DNA of 64,000 bases from Pseudoalteromonas sp. DL-6 (GTDB lineage Bacteria; Pseudomonadota; Gammaproteobacteria; Enterobacterales; Alteromonadaceae): the NCBI RefSeq assembly GCF_004328665.1, contig NZ_CP019770.1, positions 2,046,001-2,110,000 on the forward strand, given 5' to 3'. Under the pieces are notes generated by a model that saw only the letters and a list, made by a program, of their open reading frames with translations, searched no databases and was not told the origin of the DNA. Made by a program: the position numbers and the translations under genes. This document shows positions 1 through 9,682 of this stretch, in pieces (the first letter of the stretch is position 1; every line of letters starts with the position of its first letter).

Positions 1-600
1 CTCAGGAATAAATACATTAAATGCTTCATCTAACTTAAGGGTTGAGCGGCTTGGGCCATCGTTTGGCATACGTAAACGCAGAATCCCCATAAAGAAAGGT
101 GAGTTGTTATAGCTATAAGAGTGACCCACATACGCAGTATTATTAGCTAAAAACAGCACATGCATTACTGGACGATTTGCTTTTGGTTCACGTAATACGG
201 TGTTTTGTTTCTCGAGTGCTTTTTTAAGTGGAGTTGATATTTTTTTACAAAAAGTCAGTAACTCTTTACCCTCGTTGGTATCGGGTGTTTCTACTCGCAG
301 CTCAGAGCATAAAGTAAAGTCTTTTGCGGCATCAACAATAGCGCCCACTCTATCCTCTACAGGCATATTTTCTATCAAGTTACCGGCAAACCATTGGCGT
401 GCGAACACCATATTCTTAAAATCAACTTTTTTGATTATTTCGTCGCTGTGCTGCGCTTCAAAACATTCATAAATAACATAACCGGTATTTGGTTTAGCTT
501 TTACATACCCAGCAAACCCTTGCTCGGCGGCATGAAACGTTATTTCAGCAGCGGCATCGTTCTCAAAACCACTACGACAGTAAATCACAACACTAGACAT
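1..600 (-). CDS. rlmM: 23S rRNA 2'-O-ribose methyltransferase RlmM, N-terminal part (cut by window edge)
   Basis: Reading the minus strand from an ATG at 600 gives an open frame with no stop up to base 1, so at least 200 residues and no C-terminus. The protein opens MSSVVIYCRSGFENDAAAEI and continues with a GYV motif and, near residues 85-90, ARQWFAG. This fits the N-terminal THUMP-like region of RlmM (YgdE), which methylates C2498 of 23S rRNA using S-adenosylmethionine; the Rossmann methyltransferase domain would lie outside the window. It follows ygdD on the same strand, and rlmM-ygdD-gcvA is the order in E. coli, which supports the call. The upstream half alone cannot show whether the gene is intact. 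Confidence 0.88.
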   Translation of the reverse strand, partial: MSSVVIYCRSGFENDAAAEITFHAAEQGFAGYVKAKPNTGYVIYECFEAQHSDEIIKKVDFKNMVFARQWFAGNLIENMPVEDRVGAIVDAAKDFTLCSELRVETPDTNEGKELLTFCKKISTPLKKALEKQNTVLREPKANRPVMHVLFLANNTAYVGHSYSYNNSPFFMGILRLRMPNDGPSRSTLKLDEAFNVFIPE

Positions 601-617
601 ATTAACCCTTAAACTCT

Positions 618-986
618 TTAAAACTTAAATCGTGCAACTTGCACTAAAATAACTATCCAACCAATAATAAAGCACAGCCCACCCAAGGGGGTAATTGGGC
701 CCAGCCACTTCAACCCTGTTAAGGCCAGTAAGTATAAGCTGCCACTAAATAACAGTGTACCTGCTATAAAAAAACCACCCGCTAGGCTTAAATTAATACC
801 CCACTTTATTAAGATTGCCACTGCAATAAGTGCCAGCCCATGTACCATTTGATACTCAGCGGCGGTTTTAAAAATACCAATAGCATAATCTGATAAGCGG
901 CTTTTTAAACCATGGGCAGCAAATGCGCCCAATATCACTGAAAATAGACAAAAGAAGCTGCCTGCGAGTAAAAATAGTTTAATCAT
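618..986 (-). CDS. ygdD: DUF423 family inner-membrane protein YgdD
   Basis: A 122-residue, almost wholly hydrophobic protein with about four membrane segments. It carries the DUF423 signature near the N-terminus: a first helix ending in GAFAAHGLK, then TAAEYQMVHGLALI. Length is normal for the family. No biochemical role is established. It starts inside the last 8 bases of the upstream hydrolase gene and lies 17 bases before rlmM, so gcvA, the hydrolase, ygdD and rlmM probably share a transcript. In E. coli ygdD also sits between gcvA and rlmM. Confidence 0.9.
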   Translation of the reverse strand: MIKLFLLAGSFFCLFSVILGAFAAHGLKSRLSDYAIGIFKTAAEYQMVHGLALIAVAILIKWGINLSLAGGFFIAGTLLFSGSLYLLALTGLKWLGPITPLGGLCFIIGWIVILVQVARFKF

Positions 987-1635
987 GTTTTTTCTCTTTT
1001 ATATTCTCAACAGTGTTTTTTATAAATTTAGCGGCCTGGATTGCTGCAACATTCAGGTTTTGCTGCTCTGTGATACCACTTTTTTTACGTGGTTTTAGTG
1101 AGTGGTCACCATCAGTTAACCATACATACTGCGGCTGTTTTGGCATCGCCATTGTGGCAAGCTCTTCGCGAGTACCAAAGGTGTCTCGTTCACCTTGCAG
1201 TACTAAAAAAGGACACGGTATATCTGCAAAGTGCTCTGTGCGAAGCTTTTCTGGCTTTCCCGGTGGATGAAACGGGTAACCAAACGCAAGTACGCCTAAA
1301 ACAGCATGCGAGGTCGAACAAGCAAGCATAGACGCCATACGCCCGCCCATTGATTTACCCCCTATAAATAGCGGTAAATTTGCATCAGCTTGGCTAAGTA
1401 TATGCTCAAAATAACTGAGTAGTTTGGGTGCTCGCTCTGGTGGGCGACGTTTATTGGTTTGTTTAGCAATGTGCATGTATTCAAAATCAAACAGCCCAAC
1501 GTCAATACCACACTCACTTAGCTGTTTGGCCATGATTTGCATAAAGTCAGAGTCACTGCCAGCCCCTGCACCATGCGCAAATATAAACTGTGCAATGGCC
1601 GGTTGCTGACTGCTTTTAATCCATTCAATGCTCAT
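979..1635 (-). CDS. alpha/beta hydrolase of the KANL3/Tex30-like family
   Basis: A 218-residue cytoplasmic protein with the alpha/beta-hydrolase plan: an early oxyanion region FAHGAGAGSDSDF (about residues 19-31), a nucleophile elbow GGKSMGGRMA (serine near residue 94), and a late DGDHSL whose histidine completes a likely Ser-Asp-His triad. This matches the dienelactone-hydrolase-like family named after Tex30/KANL3. The substrate is unknown. Its ATG overlaps the gcvA stop codon as TAATG and its end overlaps ygdD, indicating translational coupling. It is an extra gene compared with the E. coli gcvA-ygdD-rlmM order. Confidence 0.82.
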   Translation of the reverse strand: MSIEWIKSSQQPAIAQFIFAHGAGAGSDSDFMQIMAKQLSECGIDVGLFDFEYMHIAKQTNKRRPPERAPKLLSYFEHILSQADANLPLFIGGKSMGGRMASMLACSTSHAVLGVLAFGYPFHPPGKPEKLRTEHFADIPCPFLVLQGERDTFGTREELATMAMPKQPQYVWLTDGDHSLKPRKKSGITEQQNLNVAAIQAAKFIKNTVENIKEKKHD

Positions 1636-2531
1636 TAATATTCTTGCTCCTGCTCAACGAGGCTTAACATCCAATCTTTAAATGACACAATTTTACCTAA
1701 TTCATTTTGCGACTCACGGATCACCAAATAATAGGCGTTTTTACTTTCTAAACTGTGATTAAACGGGATCACTAATCGACCTGCATCAATATCTGGTTTT
1801 GCTAAAACACTATTACCTATTGCAACACCTTGGCCATGTACCGCAGCTTGCAGCACCATAGATGAATGACTAAAAATAGGCCCTTGGTTAACTTGTACGT
1901 TGCGAACACCCGCGGTTTTCATCCACGTTTTCCAGTTTTTACGAGTGGTGTCATGCAACAAGGTATGGTTTGCTAAATCACTTGGTTGATTAAGCGCTCT
2001 AGGGCCACTTAACAATAATGGGCTACACAGTGGCACTAAGTATTCAGTGTGCAATTTATAAGCTTGTACGCCACTCCAATGACCGCGACCATAATAAATT
2101 GAAATATCAACATCGTCTGTTAACGAGTTTTCGTCCTGATCTTGGGCTTTAATTCGCACATCAATTTCAGGGTGTAACTCGTTAAATAAGCTCAATCGAG
2201 GAATAAGCCATTGAATCGCAAAGCTCGGGGTTAAACTCACTGTTAGCGAGCCTTTTGCACCACGGGCTAGTAGCTTTTCGGTTGCGTCAATTAGCTGAGT
2301 AAAAATCTCTTTAATATCTAAAAAGTAGCCTTGACCTTCTTCGGTTAGAAGTAACGAGCGATTTTTACGTAAAAACAGCTTTAACCCTAAGTGCTCTTCG
2401 AGGGTTTTAATTTGATGACTTACCGCAGCCTGCGTCACATACAACTCTTCTGCGGCTTTAGTAAAGCTTAAATGACGGGCTGCAGCTTCAAAAGCTTTTA
2501 GCGCGTTTAATGGAGGAACTCGTCTTGACAT
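1635..2531 (-). CDS. gcvA: LysR-family regulator GcvA (glycine cleavage regulator)
   Basis: A 298-residue LysR-type regulator from the ATG at 2531; a TTG four codons earlier is possible but would add a tail absent in E. coli GcvA. The N-terminus has the winged helix-turn-helix (LNALKAFEAAARHLSFTKAA, then VTQAAVSHQIK). The C-terminal effector domain keeps GcvA-typical stretches such as GPIFSHSSMVLQAA and GQGVAIGNSV. GcvA activates or represses the glycine cleavage operon according to glycine and purine status. Neighbours ygdD and rlmM agree with E. coli. No gcvB RNA can be placed in the 119 bases between it and kdsA. Confidence 0.92.
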   Translation of the reverse strand: MSRRVPPLNALKAFEAAARHLSFTKAAEELYVTQAAVSHQIKTLEEHLGLKLFLRKNRSLLLTEEGQGYFLDIKEIFTQLIDATEKLLARGAKGSLTVSLTPSFAIQWLIPRLSLFNELHPEIDVRIKAQDQDENSLTDDVDISIYYGRGHWSGVQAYKLHTEYLVPLCSPLLLSGPRALNQPSDLANHTLLHDTTRKNWKTWMKTAGVRNVQVNQGPIFSHSSMVLQAAVHGQGVAIGNSVLAKPDIDAGRLVIPFNHSLESKNAYYLVIRESQNELGKIVSFKDWMLSLVEQEQEY

Positions 2532-2610
2532 GGCAACCAAGCTTAGAATTAGTTTTTCTTATGCGGTGAATTATATACCTATGCTGGGAAAGAGTATATT
2601 CAAGCCACAA

Positions 2611-2634
2611 AAAAAGCGACCTAAGTCGCTTTTT
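2611..2634 (-). terminator. Rho-independent terminator after kdsA
   Basis: The inverted repeat AAAAAGCGAC-CTAA-GTCGCTTTTT forms a ten-base-pair stem with a four-base loop. It lies 17 bases beyond the kdsA stop and has A runs on one side and T runs on the other, so it could act in both directions. Confidence 0.85.
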
Positions 2635-2650
2635 AATAAGTTAATAAGCC

Positions 2651-3514
<864 letters not shown>

Positions 3515-4768
3515 TTATGGTGCAACTGCTTGCATCATTAATCCACAAATATACGCCATATATGTACCTACACCATAGCCAAGTACTGCTAATAATACAC
3601 CTACCGGTGCCAGTGATGGGTGAAACGCAGCGGCAACAACAGGTGCTGAAGCAGCGCCCCCTACATTGGCCTGAGAGCCAACAGCCATATAAAATAACGG
3701 CGCTTTAATTAGTTTAGCAACAATCAGCATTAAGCCAGCGTGAGTTAGCATCCAAATCGCACCAATCACAAAATACATTGGTGAATCAAAAATCGCCATC
3801 ACATTCATATGCAGGCCAATCGATGCCACTAAAATATATAAAAAGGCAGATGCCACTTTAGACGAGCCAAAGGCTTCGATATGACGCACTCTAGTGAACG
3901 ATAAACTAATACCGATAGTGGTAGATATAACAATAAGCCAGAAGAACTTACTATTTAGGCTGTATTCTTTTGCCCATGCATAATTGTTGGCAAAGAACGG
4001 TCCTAAAATATCAGCACAAAAATGTGCTAGACCTGTAATACCAAAGGCAATAGCAATAATCATCATGTAATCATTCAGCGTTGGCATACGGGCATGCTCT
4101 GCATGGTATTTTTCAACACGTTGCTTTAAATCTTCAATCGCAGTGGTATCGGCTCCCGCTTTGGCATCAATCGCTTTATGGTTAGCCGCCATTAATAATA
4201 ATACTGCCATCCATAAATTAGCCACAATCACATCAACAGTGACCATCGCAGAAAAAATATCACCGCCAACTTCAAACATTTCTTTCATAGACGCTTGGTT
4301 TGCGCCACCACCAATCCAGCTGCCCGCAATGGTTGTCATACCGCGCCAGACCGCATCAGGTCCATGTCCGCCCACTGCTTCAGGGTATACGGCACTCATG
4401 ATTAAAATAGCTAATGGACCACCAATCACAATGCCTGCGGTTCCTGTTAAGAACATAATTAATGCTTTAGGGCCCAGATTAATAATCGCTCTTAAATCAA
4501 TGCTAATGGTTAATAAGATTAAACACGCAGGTAATAAATACCGCGAAGCAACGTAATAAACACTCGACTGCGAGCCATCAACAATACCAAAGGTATTTAA
4601 TAACGATGGTAAAAAATAGCATAGCAATAGTGCAGGCACATATTTGTAAAATGCTACAAGCCCTGGACGCTGACTAGACGAGGTTTTAAAAATAAAGCCT
4701 AAAATAATCGCCAGTAAACCAAGCACTACAGCATCATTGGTAATCAACGCAGTTTGGGGATCAGCCAT
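3515..4768 (-). CDS. DUF819 family polytopic membrane protein
   Basis: A 417-residue inner-membrane protein with ten or more hydrophobic segments, typical of DUF819 (YjcL-like) proteins, which resemble sodium-dependent carboxylate or bile-acid transporters in plan. Visible elements include GSWIGGGANQASM (about residues 149-161) and, towards the end, GSQANVGGAASAPVVA, two glycine-rich re-entrant-like motifs separated by a hydrophilic segment (about 205-232). The transported substrate is unknown. It sits between sirB1 and kdsA, 9 bases from kdsA, where E. coli has no such gene, so it may share transcription with the Kdo gene without sharing its function. Confidence 0.85.
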   Translation of the reverse strand: MADPQTALITNDAVVLGLLAIILGFIFKTSSSQRPGLVAFYKYVPALLLCYFLPSLLNTFGIVDGSQSSVYYVASRYLLPACLILLTISIDLRAIINLGPKALIMFLTGTAGIVIGGPLAILIMSAVYPEAVGGHGPDAVWRGMTTIAGSWIGGGANQASMKEMFEVGGDIFSAMVTVDVIVANLWMAVLLLMAANHKAIDAKAGADTTAIEDLKQRVEKYHAEHARMPTLNDYMMIIAIAFGITGLAHFCADILGPFFANNYAWAKEYSLNSKFFWLIVISTTIGISLSFTRVRHIEAFGSSKVASAFLYILVASIGLHMNVMAIFDSPMYFVIGAIWMLTHAGLMLIVAKLIKAPLFYMAVGSQANVGGAASAPVVAAAFHPSLAPVGVLLAVLGYGVGTYMAYICGLMMQAVAP

Positions 4769-4788
4769 AACGTTTCCTATTTTTATTT

Positions 4789-5616
4789 TTAATGGTGGGT
4801 TTTATGATTATCTTCAAGTTCTTCGATTTGGTGTTGGATGACTTCTATCGCAGGGTCGTCGGGACACTCATCAACAAAAAATTGTAAATCATCTCGTGCC
4901 ATTTTAGGGCAGCCGAGCTGATTTAGTAAATAGCCTCTGTCGCGTCGCTCATAGGGATCATCCCCTAGCATTTCCATTAACAAATCAACGCAAGTTAACG
5001 CATGACCAAATTTGTTCTCACTGATGAAAGACCATTTTTGTTGCGCTAAAAATAATTTATATACTTCGTCTTCAAAAATAAGCTCGAGAGGCTCTTGCTC
5101 TTGTGCATTATCTTCGTTGCTGTTTTCAGGAATGATATACCAGCTTTGTTGACCACTGCTAGGCTCAACAATATACCCTTCATCATCGCTCATTGCGACG
5201 TGAATGCCCACTTCGCCTTGAGTTATACTTACACTGGCATCAAGTTTTGCGTGCTGTAAAAAATGGCATAACAAAATAGCTAAGGTCGTGGGGGTACCAC
5301 TGCGCATAGACAAGGTGTAACTAATGCTATTTAGCTTGTACTCAGGTACTTTCAAGCTTGACGCACTAAATAACCACTGACTGTAAAAACAATCAAGTAA
5401 TTGTTCTAAACGATCATGCGGATCGCGTGTTTGCGAACAAATAGCCTCTATTTGTTGCTCAAACGCAGTCAGTATTTTAAGACTTGGTGTTAAGTCTATT
5501 TGAGGGTCCCATTTAGCTTCTGCTTTAATACAACGATATATAGCCGGTGGCAAAAAATCATCGTAGGCATCTTCTATATAAGATTCATCGTGTTCATCAA
5601 ACCCGAGGGTGGTCAT
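4789..5616 (-). CDS. sirB1: SirB1 (YchA) family transglutaminase-like/TPR protein
   Basis: 275 residues. The central part (about 95-165) resembles the SirB1 transglutaminase-like fold: LNSISYTLSMRSGTPTTLAI, then GIHVAM. The C-terminus has a tetratricopeptide-like helical pair (YERRDRGYLLNQLGCPKMA). The family is conserved beside prfA/prmC/kdsA in many gammaproteobacteria. Despite the sirB name from Salmonella invasion genetics, its activity is not firmly known. The chosen ATG at 5616 gives MTTLGFDEH. A long perfect hairpin separates it from sirB2, so it may be transcribed partly independently. Confidence 0.88.
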   Translation of the reverse strand: MTTLGFDEHDESYIEDAYDDFLPPAIYRCIKAEAKWDPQIDLTPSLKILTAFEQQIEAICSQTRDPHDRLEQLLDCFYSQWLFSASSLKVPEYKLNSISYTLSMRSGTPTTLAILLCHFLQHAKLDASVSITQGEVGIHVAMSDDEGYIVEPSSGQQSWYIIPENSNEDNAQEQEPLELIFEDEVYKLFLAQQKWSFISENKFGHALTCVDLLMEMLGDDPYERRDRGYLLNQLGCPKMARDDLQFFVDECPDDPAIEVIQHQIEELEDNHKTHH

Positions 5617-5702
5617 TCATACTACAACATTCTAGAAAACGAACACGTAGTTTACCTAATTTTAAGGCTAGATACCAATAATCAGAAATGAATTAAAGAG
5701 GT

Positions 5703-5729
5703 AAGCTTTGCACCTTGGGTGCAAAGCTT
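5703..5729 (-). terminator. perfect 12-bp hairpin between sirB2 and sirB1, possible attenuating terminator
   Basis: AAGCTTTGCACC, a TTG loop, then GGTGCAAAGCTT: twelve perfect pairs. On the minus strand it is followed by ACCTCTTTAA, a poor U-run, so it may be a weak terminator, a processing site or a mRNA stabiliser between the two sirB genes. Confidence 0.55.
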
Positions 5730-5745
5730 AAACAAATATTGTTAA

Positions 5746-6120
5746 TTATAACAATAGCGGGGCTTTAGCAGTTGCTAAAAAGCCAATAGCTAAGATAACC
5801 GCAGTGTTAAACACTAAAAAGATGACCTTAGGTAATGTCGTGGTTTGCTTAGCACTAATAATCCCAACAGCGATATAAACAACCACCAGCACAATTTTTT
5901 CTAATAACCAAAGTTGCTCTAATGGATTTATTTTAGCCATGGCCATTAAAGTAATAGCCGAGATGATTAGTAAAGTGTCTATACTGTGGCTACCAATAAA
6001 AACCACTTTATTTTTAGCAAGGCTACCACTGCCCATGCGAGAAAAAGAACGTACGTAAAATAAAATAATACTCACTAGCGCAATTGCCATGTGCGTATGT
6101 TTTAATGCTAAATAATCCAT
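5746..6120 (-). CDS. sirB2: SirB2 (YchQ) family membrane protein
   Basis: A 124-residue protein with four hydrophobic segments. It opens MDYLALKHTHMAIALVSI with the SirB2-typical K-H-x-H pattern and continues with FYVRSF and SHSIDTLLI. It is an inner-membrane protein of unknown function, normally encoded next to sirB1 and prmC, as here. It lies 18 bases beyond the response regulator gene on the same strand, so the two are probably cotranscribed. Length is normal for the family. Confidence 0.9.
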   Translation of the reverse strand: MDYLALKHTHMAIALVSIILFYVRSFSRMGSGSLAKNKVVFIGSHSIDTLLIISAITLMAMAKINPLEQLWLLEKIVLVVVYIAVGIISAKQTTTLPKVIFLVFNTAVILAIGFLATAKAPLLL

Positions 6121-6138
6121 GTGTATTGTTACTTCTGT

Positions 6139-7692
6139 TTAGTTATGTGTTTTATCAGGGAAGCGTAAAAGTACCGCCTCAAGCTCTTCAAGTCTATCAT
6201 TGAATACATCAACAAGTTTAGGATCAAAATGCGTGCCTTTATTTGCATTGATCTCCGCAACCGCTTCTTCAAGCGTCCACGCACTTTTATAACAACGTTT
6301 ATGGCGCAGTGCATCATACACATCTGCCAATGCCACTATGCGAGCAAAAATATCGATACGCTCGCCTTTTAAGCCGCAAGGGTAACCAGAACCATCCCAC
6401 TTTTCGTGATGTTGCTGTGCAATTAACGCCCCTGCACTGACTATTTTACGCGGTGAATCTTTTAAAATGGCGTAGCCTTTGCCTGCGTGGGTTTTCATAA
6501 TTTCCCATTCATCGCTATTTAACTTACCAGGCTTATTTAAAATAGCATCTGGAATACCTATTTTTCCCACATCATGTAAAGGCGATGCAAAACGAATTAA
6601 ATTCGCTTGCTCTTCAGATAATCCATACCCTAATGCCAACTCATAACAAATATAAGCAACCCGCTTTACGTGATTACCCGTTTCACATGAGCGCTGTTCA
6701 ACCGCTTCACTTAAACGATAAACAAGTTCTTGTTGGGTGGCTTCAACTTCAGTATGTAATTGTACATTTTCAAATGCCAACTGCACATTTTGAGAAAAAA
6801 TTTCAATTAAATTTCGTTGCGTATCTGTCAGTTTCGATGGCACACCGGATACAAATAACATCGAATTATGATTAAACTTACTACTGCAGTAGGCAAACAA
6901 ATAGTCATCTCTGTAAACAATTGCTTTGTTGGCTAGGGCTTCTTGGCACGCTTGCAATTGATCTTCTGCCAGTACTGTTTCGAGCTCTTCCCCTTCGCGC
7001 TTCGCAAAATCACCAGTGCCAGAGCAAACAATCAGTTTTTTATTTAATTCCTCTGACGGATTTTGCGCAACTAAGGTGGTGGCGTACATAGCTTCGTCGG
7101 CCACGTTAAGTAAGGACGTTAGCTGCTGCATCACCCCCTCAATAAAGTTATCCATTGAATGAGTGGCAAAAATATTGCGAGAGGCGGTAATTATTTTTTC
7201 TAGCCCCTCACGTGACTGCTCAATAGAAATAATATCTCGATACGAGCGAAGACTAGCCATCATCACGGTGAATAGTTTTTGTGCGGTGAGTTCTGTTTTT
7301 GATTTGTAGTCATTTATGTCGTAATTCACAATAACTTGGCGTTCAGGCGCTTGCCCCGGTTGCCCAGTACGTAAAATGATACGAATGTAATTATTTTTAA
7401 CGGTATCGCGTATGTACTTCGCGACTTGCAAACCGGCGTCGTCTGTTTCCATTACAACATCAAGTAGGATGATGGCTGCATCAGGATGATCATCAATTAA
7501 CTTTTTTGCCTCTGCACCTGAGTAAGCGCTAATAAATTCCAAGCGTTTATCTTGAAATTTAAAGTCACTTAACGCTAAACGGGTTACAGCATGAACCTCT
7601 GGCTCATCATCAACTATTAAAACTTTCCATGTCCCTTGCTCTTCACTTGCTACTTCAGGTGGTTGTTCATTTGAAAATAAAAAATCTTCCAT
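6139..7692 (-). CDS. response regulator with DUF3369 and HD-GYP phosphodiesterase domain
   Basis: 517 residues from the ATG at 7692, which has AAGGA ten bases upstream; an in-frame ATG twelve codons earlier lacks this. Residues about 20-145 form a receiver domain with the acidic pair DDE and a phospho-acceptor aspartate in ILLDVVME near residue 78. A DUF3369 domain follows. The C-terminal third is an HD-GYP domain with HDVGKIG near 370 and HHEKWDGSGYP near 430, all metal-ligand motifs intact. Such proteins usually hydrolyse cyclic di-GMP after phosphorylation by a partner histidine kinase. No kinase lies in the window. It is inserted between prmC and sirB2. Confidence 0.9.
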   Translation of the reverse strand: MEDFLFSNEQPPEVASEEQGTWKVLIVDDEPEVHAVTRLALSDFKFQDKRLEFISAYSGAEAKKLIDDHPDAAIILLDVVMETDDAGLQVAKYIRDTVKNNYIRIILRTGQPGQAPERQVIVNYDINDYKSKTELTAQKLFTVMMASLRSYRDIISIEQSREGLEKIITASRNIFATHSMDNFIEGVMQQLTSLLNVADEAMYATTLVAQNPSEELNKKLIVCSGTGDFAKREGEELETVLAEDQLQACQEALANKAIVYRDDYLFAYCSSKFNHNSMLFVSGVPSKLTDTQRNLIEIFSQNVQLAFENVQLHTEVEATQQELVYRLSEAVEQRSCETGNHVKRVAYICYELALGYGLSEEQANLIRFASPLHDVGKIGIPDAILNKPGKLNSDEWEIMKTHAGKGYAILKDSPRKIVSAGALIAQQHHEKWDGSGYPCGLKGERIDIFARIVALADVYDALRHKRCYKSAWTLEEAVAEINANKGTHFDPKLVDVFNDRLEELEAVLLRFPDKTHN

Positions 7693-7747
7693 CACATAGA
7701 ATTCCTTAAACCATATGCAAACAAACAACGGAGCTATTTTAAATTAT

Positions 7748-8587
7748 TTAGGGCCATTGTCCGAACGTTACGCGGTCGTTATTACCAAGATCTTTCACTG
7801 TGCTTACATTTATAAACGCCATTTGATTGAAAATATGACGAACAGCTGCACTTTGCTCAAATCCGTGTTCAATTAAAAGATAGCCACTTGCGTGTAAATA
7901 GTCACGTGATTGTGTAATTATTTGTTTAATATCAGCCATTCCTGCATCATCAGCAACTAATGCAGACAAAGGTTCAAAGCGCACGTCGCCTTGATATAAG
8001 TGTACATCGTCATGTTCTATATAGGGTGGATTGGTTACAATTAGATCAAATTTTTTGTTTTTTAACGCACTAAACCAGTTACTTTGCTCAACAGTGACAT
8101 TATTTATCGCTAAACGTTGTTGGTTGCGCTTGGCCAACGCCACCGCGTCATCAATACGATCAACAGCTGTAATATCCCAAGTAGGCATTTCACTCCCTAG
8201 CGCCAGTGCTATTGCCCCGGTGCCCGTGCCTAAATCAAGTACTTTCGCGTTTTTAGGCACTTCGCATTCAAGCGCAAGCTCAACTAAGGTTTCCGTATCA
8301 GGTCGAGGGATGAGTGTTGTTGGGTTCACTTCAAGTTGCAAACTCCAAAATTCACGGCACCCAGTAATGTGCGAAACGGGTTCGCCTTGTAAGCGACGTT
8401 CACAAGCATGTTGAAATGCCTGATACTGCTGACCTGTGAGCTGTTTTTCAGGCCAAGTAAATAAATAACTTCGTGGTTTTTGTAAAATATTGAGCAGTAA
8501 TACCTGCGCATCTAACTTTGCGCTATCACTACTTGATGCTAATAAATTAGCACCTGTAGCAATAGCGTTTTCAACAGTGGGGTTCAC
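7748..8587 (-). CDS. prmC: peptide chain release factor N5-glutamine methyltransferase PrmC
   Basis: 279 residues from a GTG two bases after prfA. PrmC (HemK) methylates the glutamine of the GGQ motif of release factors RF1 and RF2, using S-adenosylmethionine. The sequence has the N-terminal helical RF-binding domain, ending in the tract with RLQGEPVSHITG and FWSLQLEVNP. The Rossmann domain has VLDLGTGTGAIALALG and the catalytic NPPY motif (VTNPPYIEHDD). Its adjacency to prfA, its substrate's gene, is the usual arrangement and implies a shared hemA-prfA-prmC transcript. Confidence 0.97.
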   Translation of the reverse strand: MNPTVENAIATGANLLASSSDSAKLDAQVLLLNILQKPRSYLFTWPEKQLTGQQYQAFQHACERRLQGEPVSHITGCREFWSLQLEVNPTTLIPRPDTETLVELALECEVPKNAKVLDLGTGTGAIALALGSEMPTWDITAVDRIDDAVALAKRNQQRLAINNVTVEQSNWFSALKNKKFDLIVTNPPYIEHDDVHLYQGDVRFEPLSALVADDAGMADIKQIITQSRDYLHASGYLLIEHGFEQSAAVRHIFNQMAFINVSTVKDLGNNDRVTFGQWP

Positions 8588-8589
8588 GA

Positions 8590-9675
8590 TTAATCGTCGC
8601 CCATTGCTGCAAGTAAGTCGGCTTGATGCTCTTGCATTAGTGGCTCAACAACGGCACCTAAGTCACCCGCTACCACTTCATTAAGACGATAAAGTGTTAG
8701 GTTAATACGGTGATCGGTAATACGACCTTGTGGATAATTGTAGGTACGAATACGCTCAGAACGATCGCCGCTGCCCACTAAGTTACGACGCTCTGATGCT
8801 TCAGCAGCATGACGCTTTTCATCTTCAGCTTGCTGAAGGCGTGCAGCCAATACCGACATCGCTTTAGCACGGTTTTTATGCTGAGAGCGCTCATCTTGAC
8901 ACTCAACCACTACACCCGTAGGTAAATGGGTAATACGAATGGCAGAGTCGGTTTTATTAACGTGCTGACCACCCGCGCCCGATGCTCTAAAGGTATCAAC
9001 TTTAATATCAGCAGTATTGATTTCGATGGCTTCTGCTTCTGGTACTTCAGCCATAACGGCTACAGTACATGCAGAGGTATGTACACGGCCCTGAGACTCA
9101 GTTTCAGGGACACGTTGCACACGGTGCACGCCTGATTCAAACTTTAATTGCCCGTAAACACCTTCACCGCTGATGTTAGCAATTACTTCTTTATACCCAC
9201 CGTGTTCACCTTCGTTGGTGGTGACAACTTCTACTTTCCACTTTTTTGTTTCTGCGTAACGGCTGTACATTCTGAATAAGTCACCAGCAAAAATAGCCGC
9301 TTCATCGCCACCCGTTCCAGCACGAACCTCTAAAAACACATTGTTATTGTCTTTCGGATCTTTAGGCAGCATCAGAACTTGAATATCGTCTTCTAAAGTC
9401 GAAATCTGTGCTTTTGCTTCTTTATATTCTTCTTGTGCCATTTCACGCATTTCAGGGTCTGAATCTTTAAGCATTTCTTCAGCACTGCTCAAATCTTCTT
9501 GCGCTTGCTGGTACGCTAAAAATGTTTTTACCACTTCTTCAAGCTCAGAGTATTCTTTTGAAAGAGTACGAAAGCGGTTTTGATCACTAATGACCGATGG
9601 GTCACTTAGCAGCGCTTGTACTTCTTCATAGCGCTCAACTAAGGTTTCTAATTTACGATAAACGGACTCTTTCAT
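8590..9675 (-). CDS. prfA: peptide chain release factor 1
   Basis: 361 residues, the normal RF1 length. RF1 reads UAA and UAG on the ribosome and triggers hydrolysis of peptidyl-tRNA. The catalytic GGQ lies in [19 protein letters not shown] (about residues 228-246). The codon-recognition tripeptide region is in the central superdomain (about 180-195, [20 protein letters not shown]). The N-terminal domain is a helical coiled region rich in Glu. It sits 7 bases after hemA and 2 before prmC. Confidence 0.98.
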   Translation of the reverse strand: MKESVYRKLETLVERYEEVQALLSDPSVISDQNRFRTLSKEYSELEEVVKTFLAYQQAQEDLSSAEEMLKDSDPEMREMAQEEYKEAKAQISTLEDDIQVLMLPKDPKDNNNVFLEVRAGTGGDEAAIFAGDLFRMYSRYAETKKWKVEVVTTNEGEHGGYKEVIANISGEGVYGQLKFESGVHRVQRVPETESQGRVHTSACTVAVMAEVPEAEAIEINTADIKVDTFRASGAGGQHVNKTDSAIRITHLPTGVVVECQDERSQHKNRAKAMSVLAARLQQAEDEKRHAAEASERRNLVGSGDRSERIRTYNYPQGRITDHRINLTLYRLNEVVAGDLGAVVEPLMQEHQADLLAAMGDD

Positions 9676-9682
9676 TTAACTG

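Noticed and set aside
2541..2650. Possible gcvB RNA next to gcvA
   Set aside because: In E. coli gcvB is about 200 bases and divergent from gcvA. Only 119 bases lie between gcvA and kdsA here, and half is the kdsA terminator.
8031..8414. Opposite-strand frame of 127 codons within prmC
   Set aside because: A shadow of prmC with no ribosome site and no recognisable domain; similar long shadows in leuS, tamB and kdsA-region genes were also dropped.
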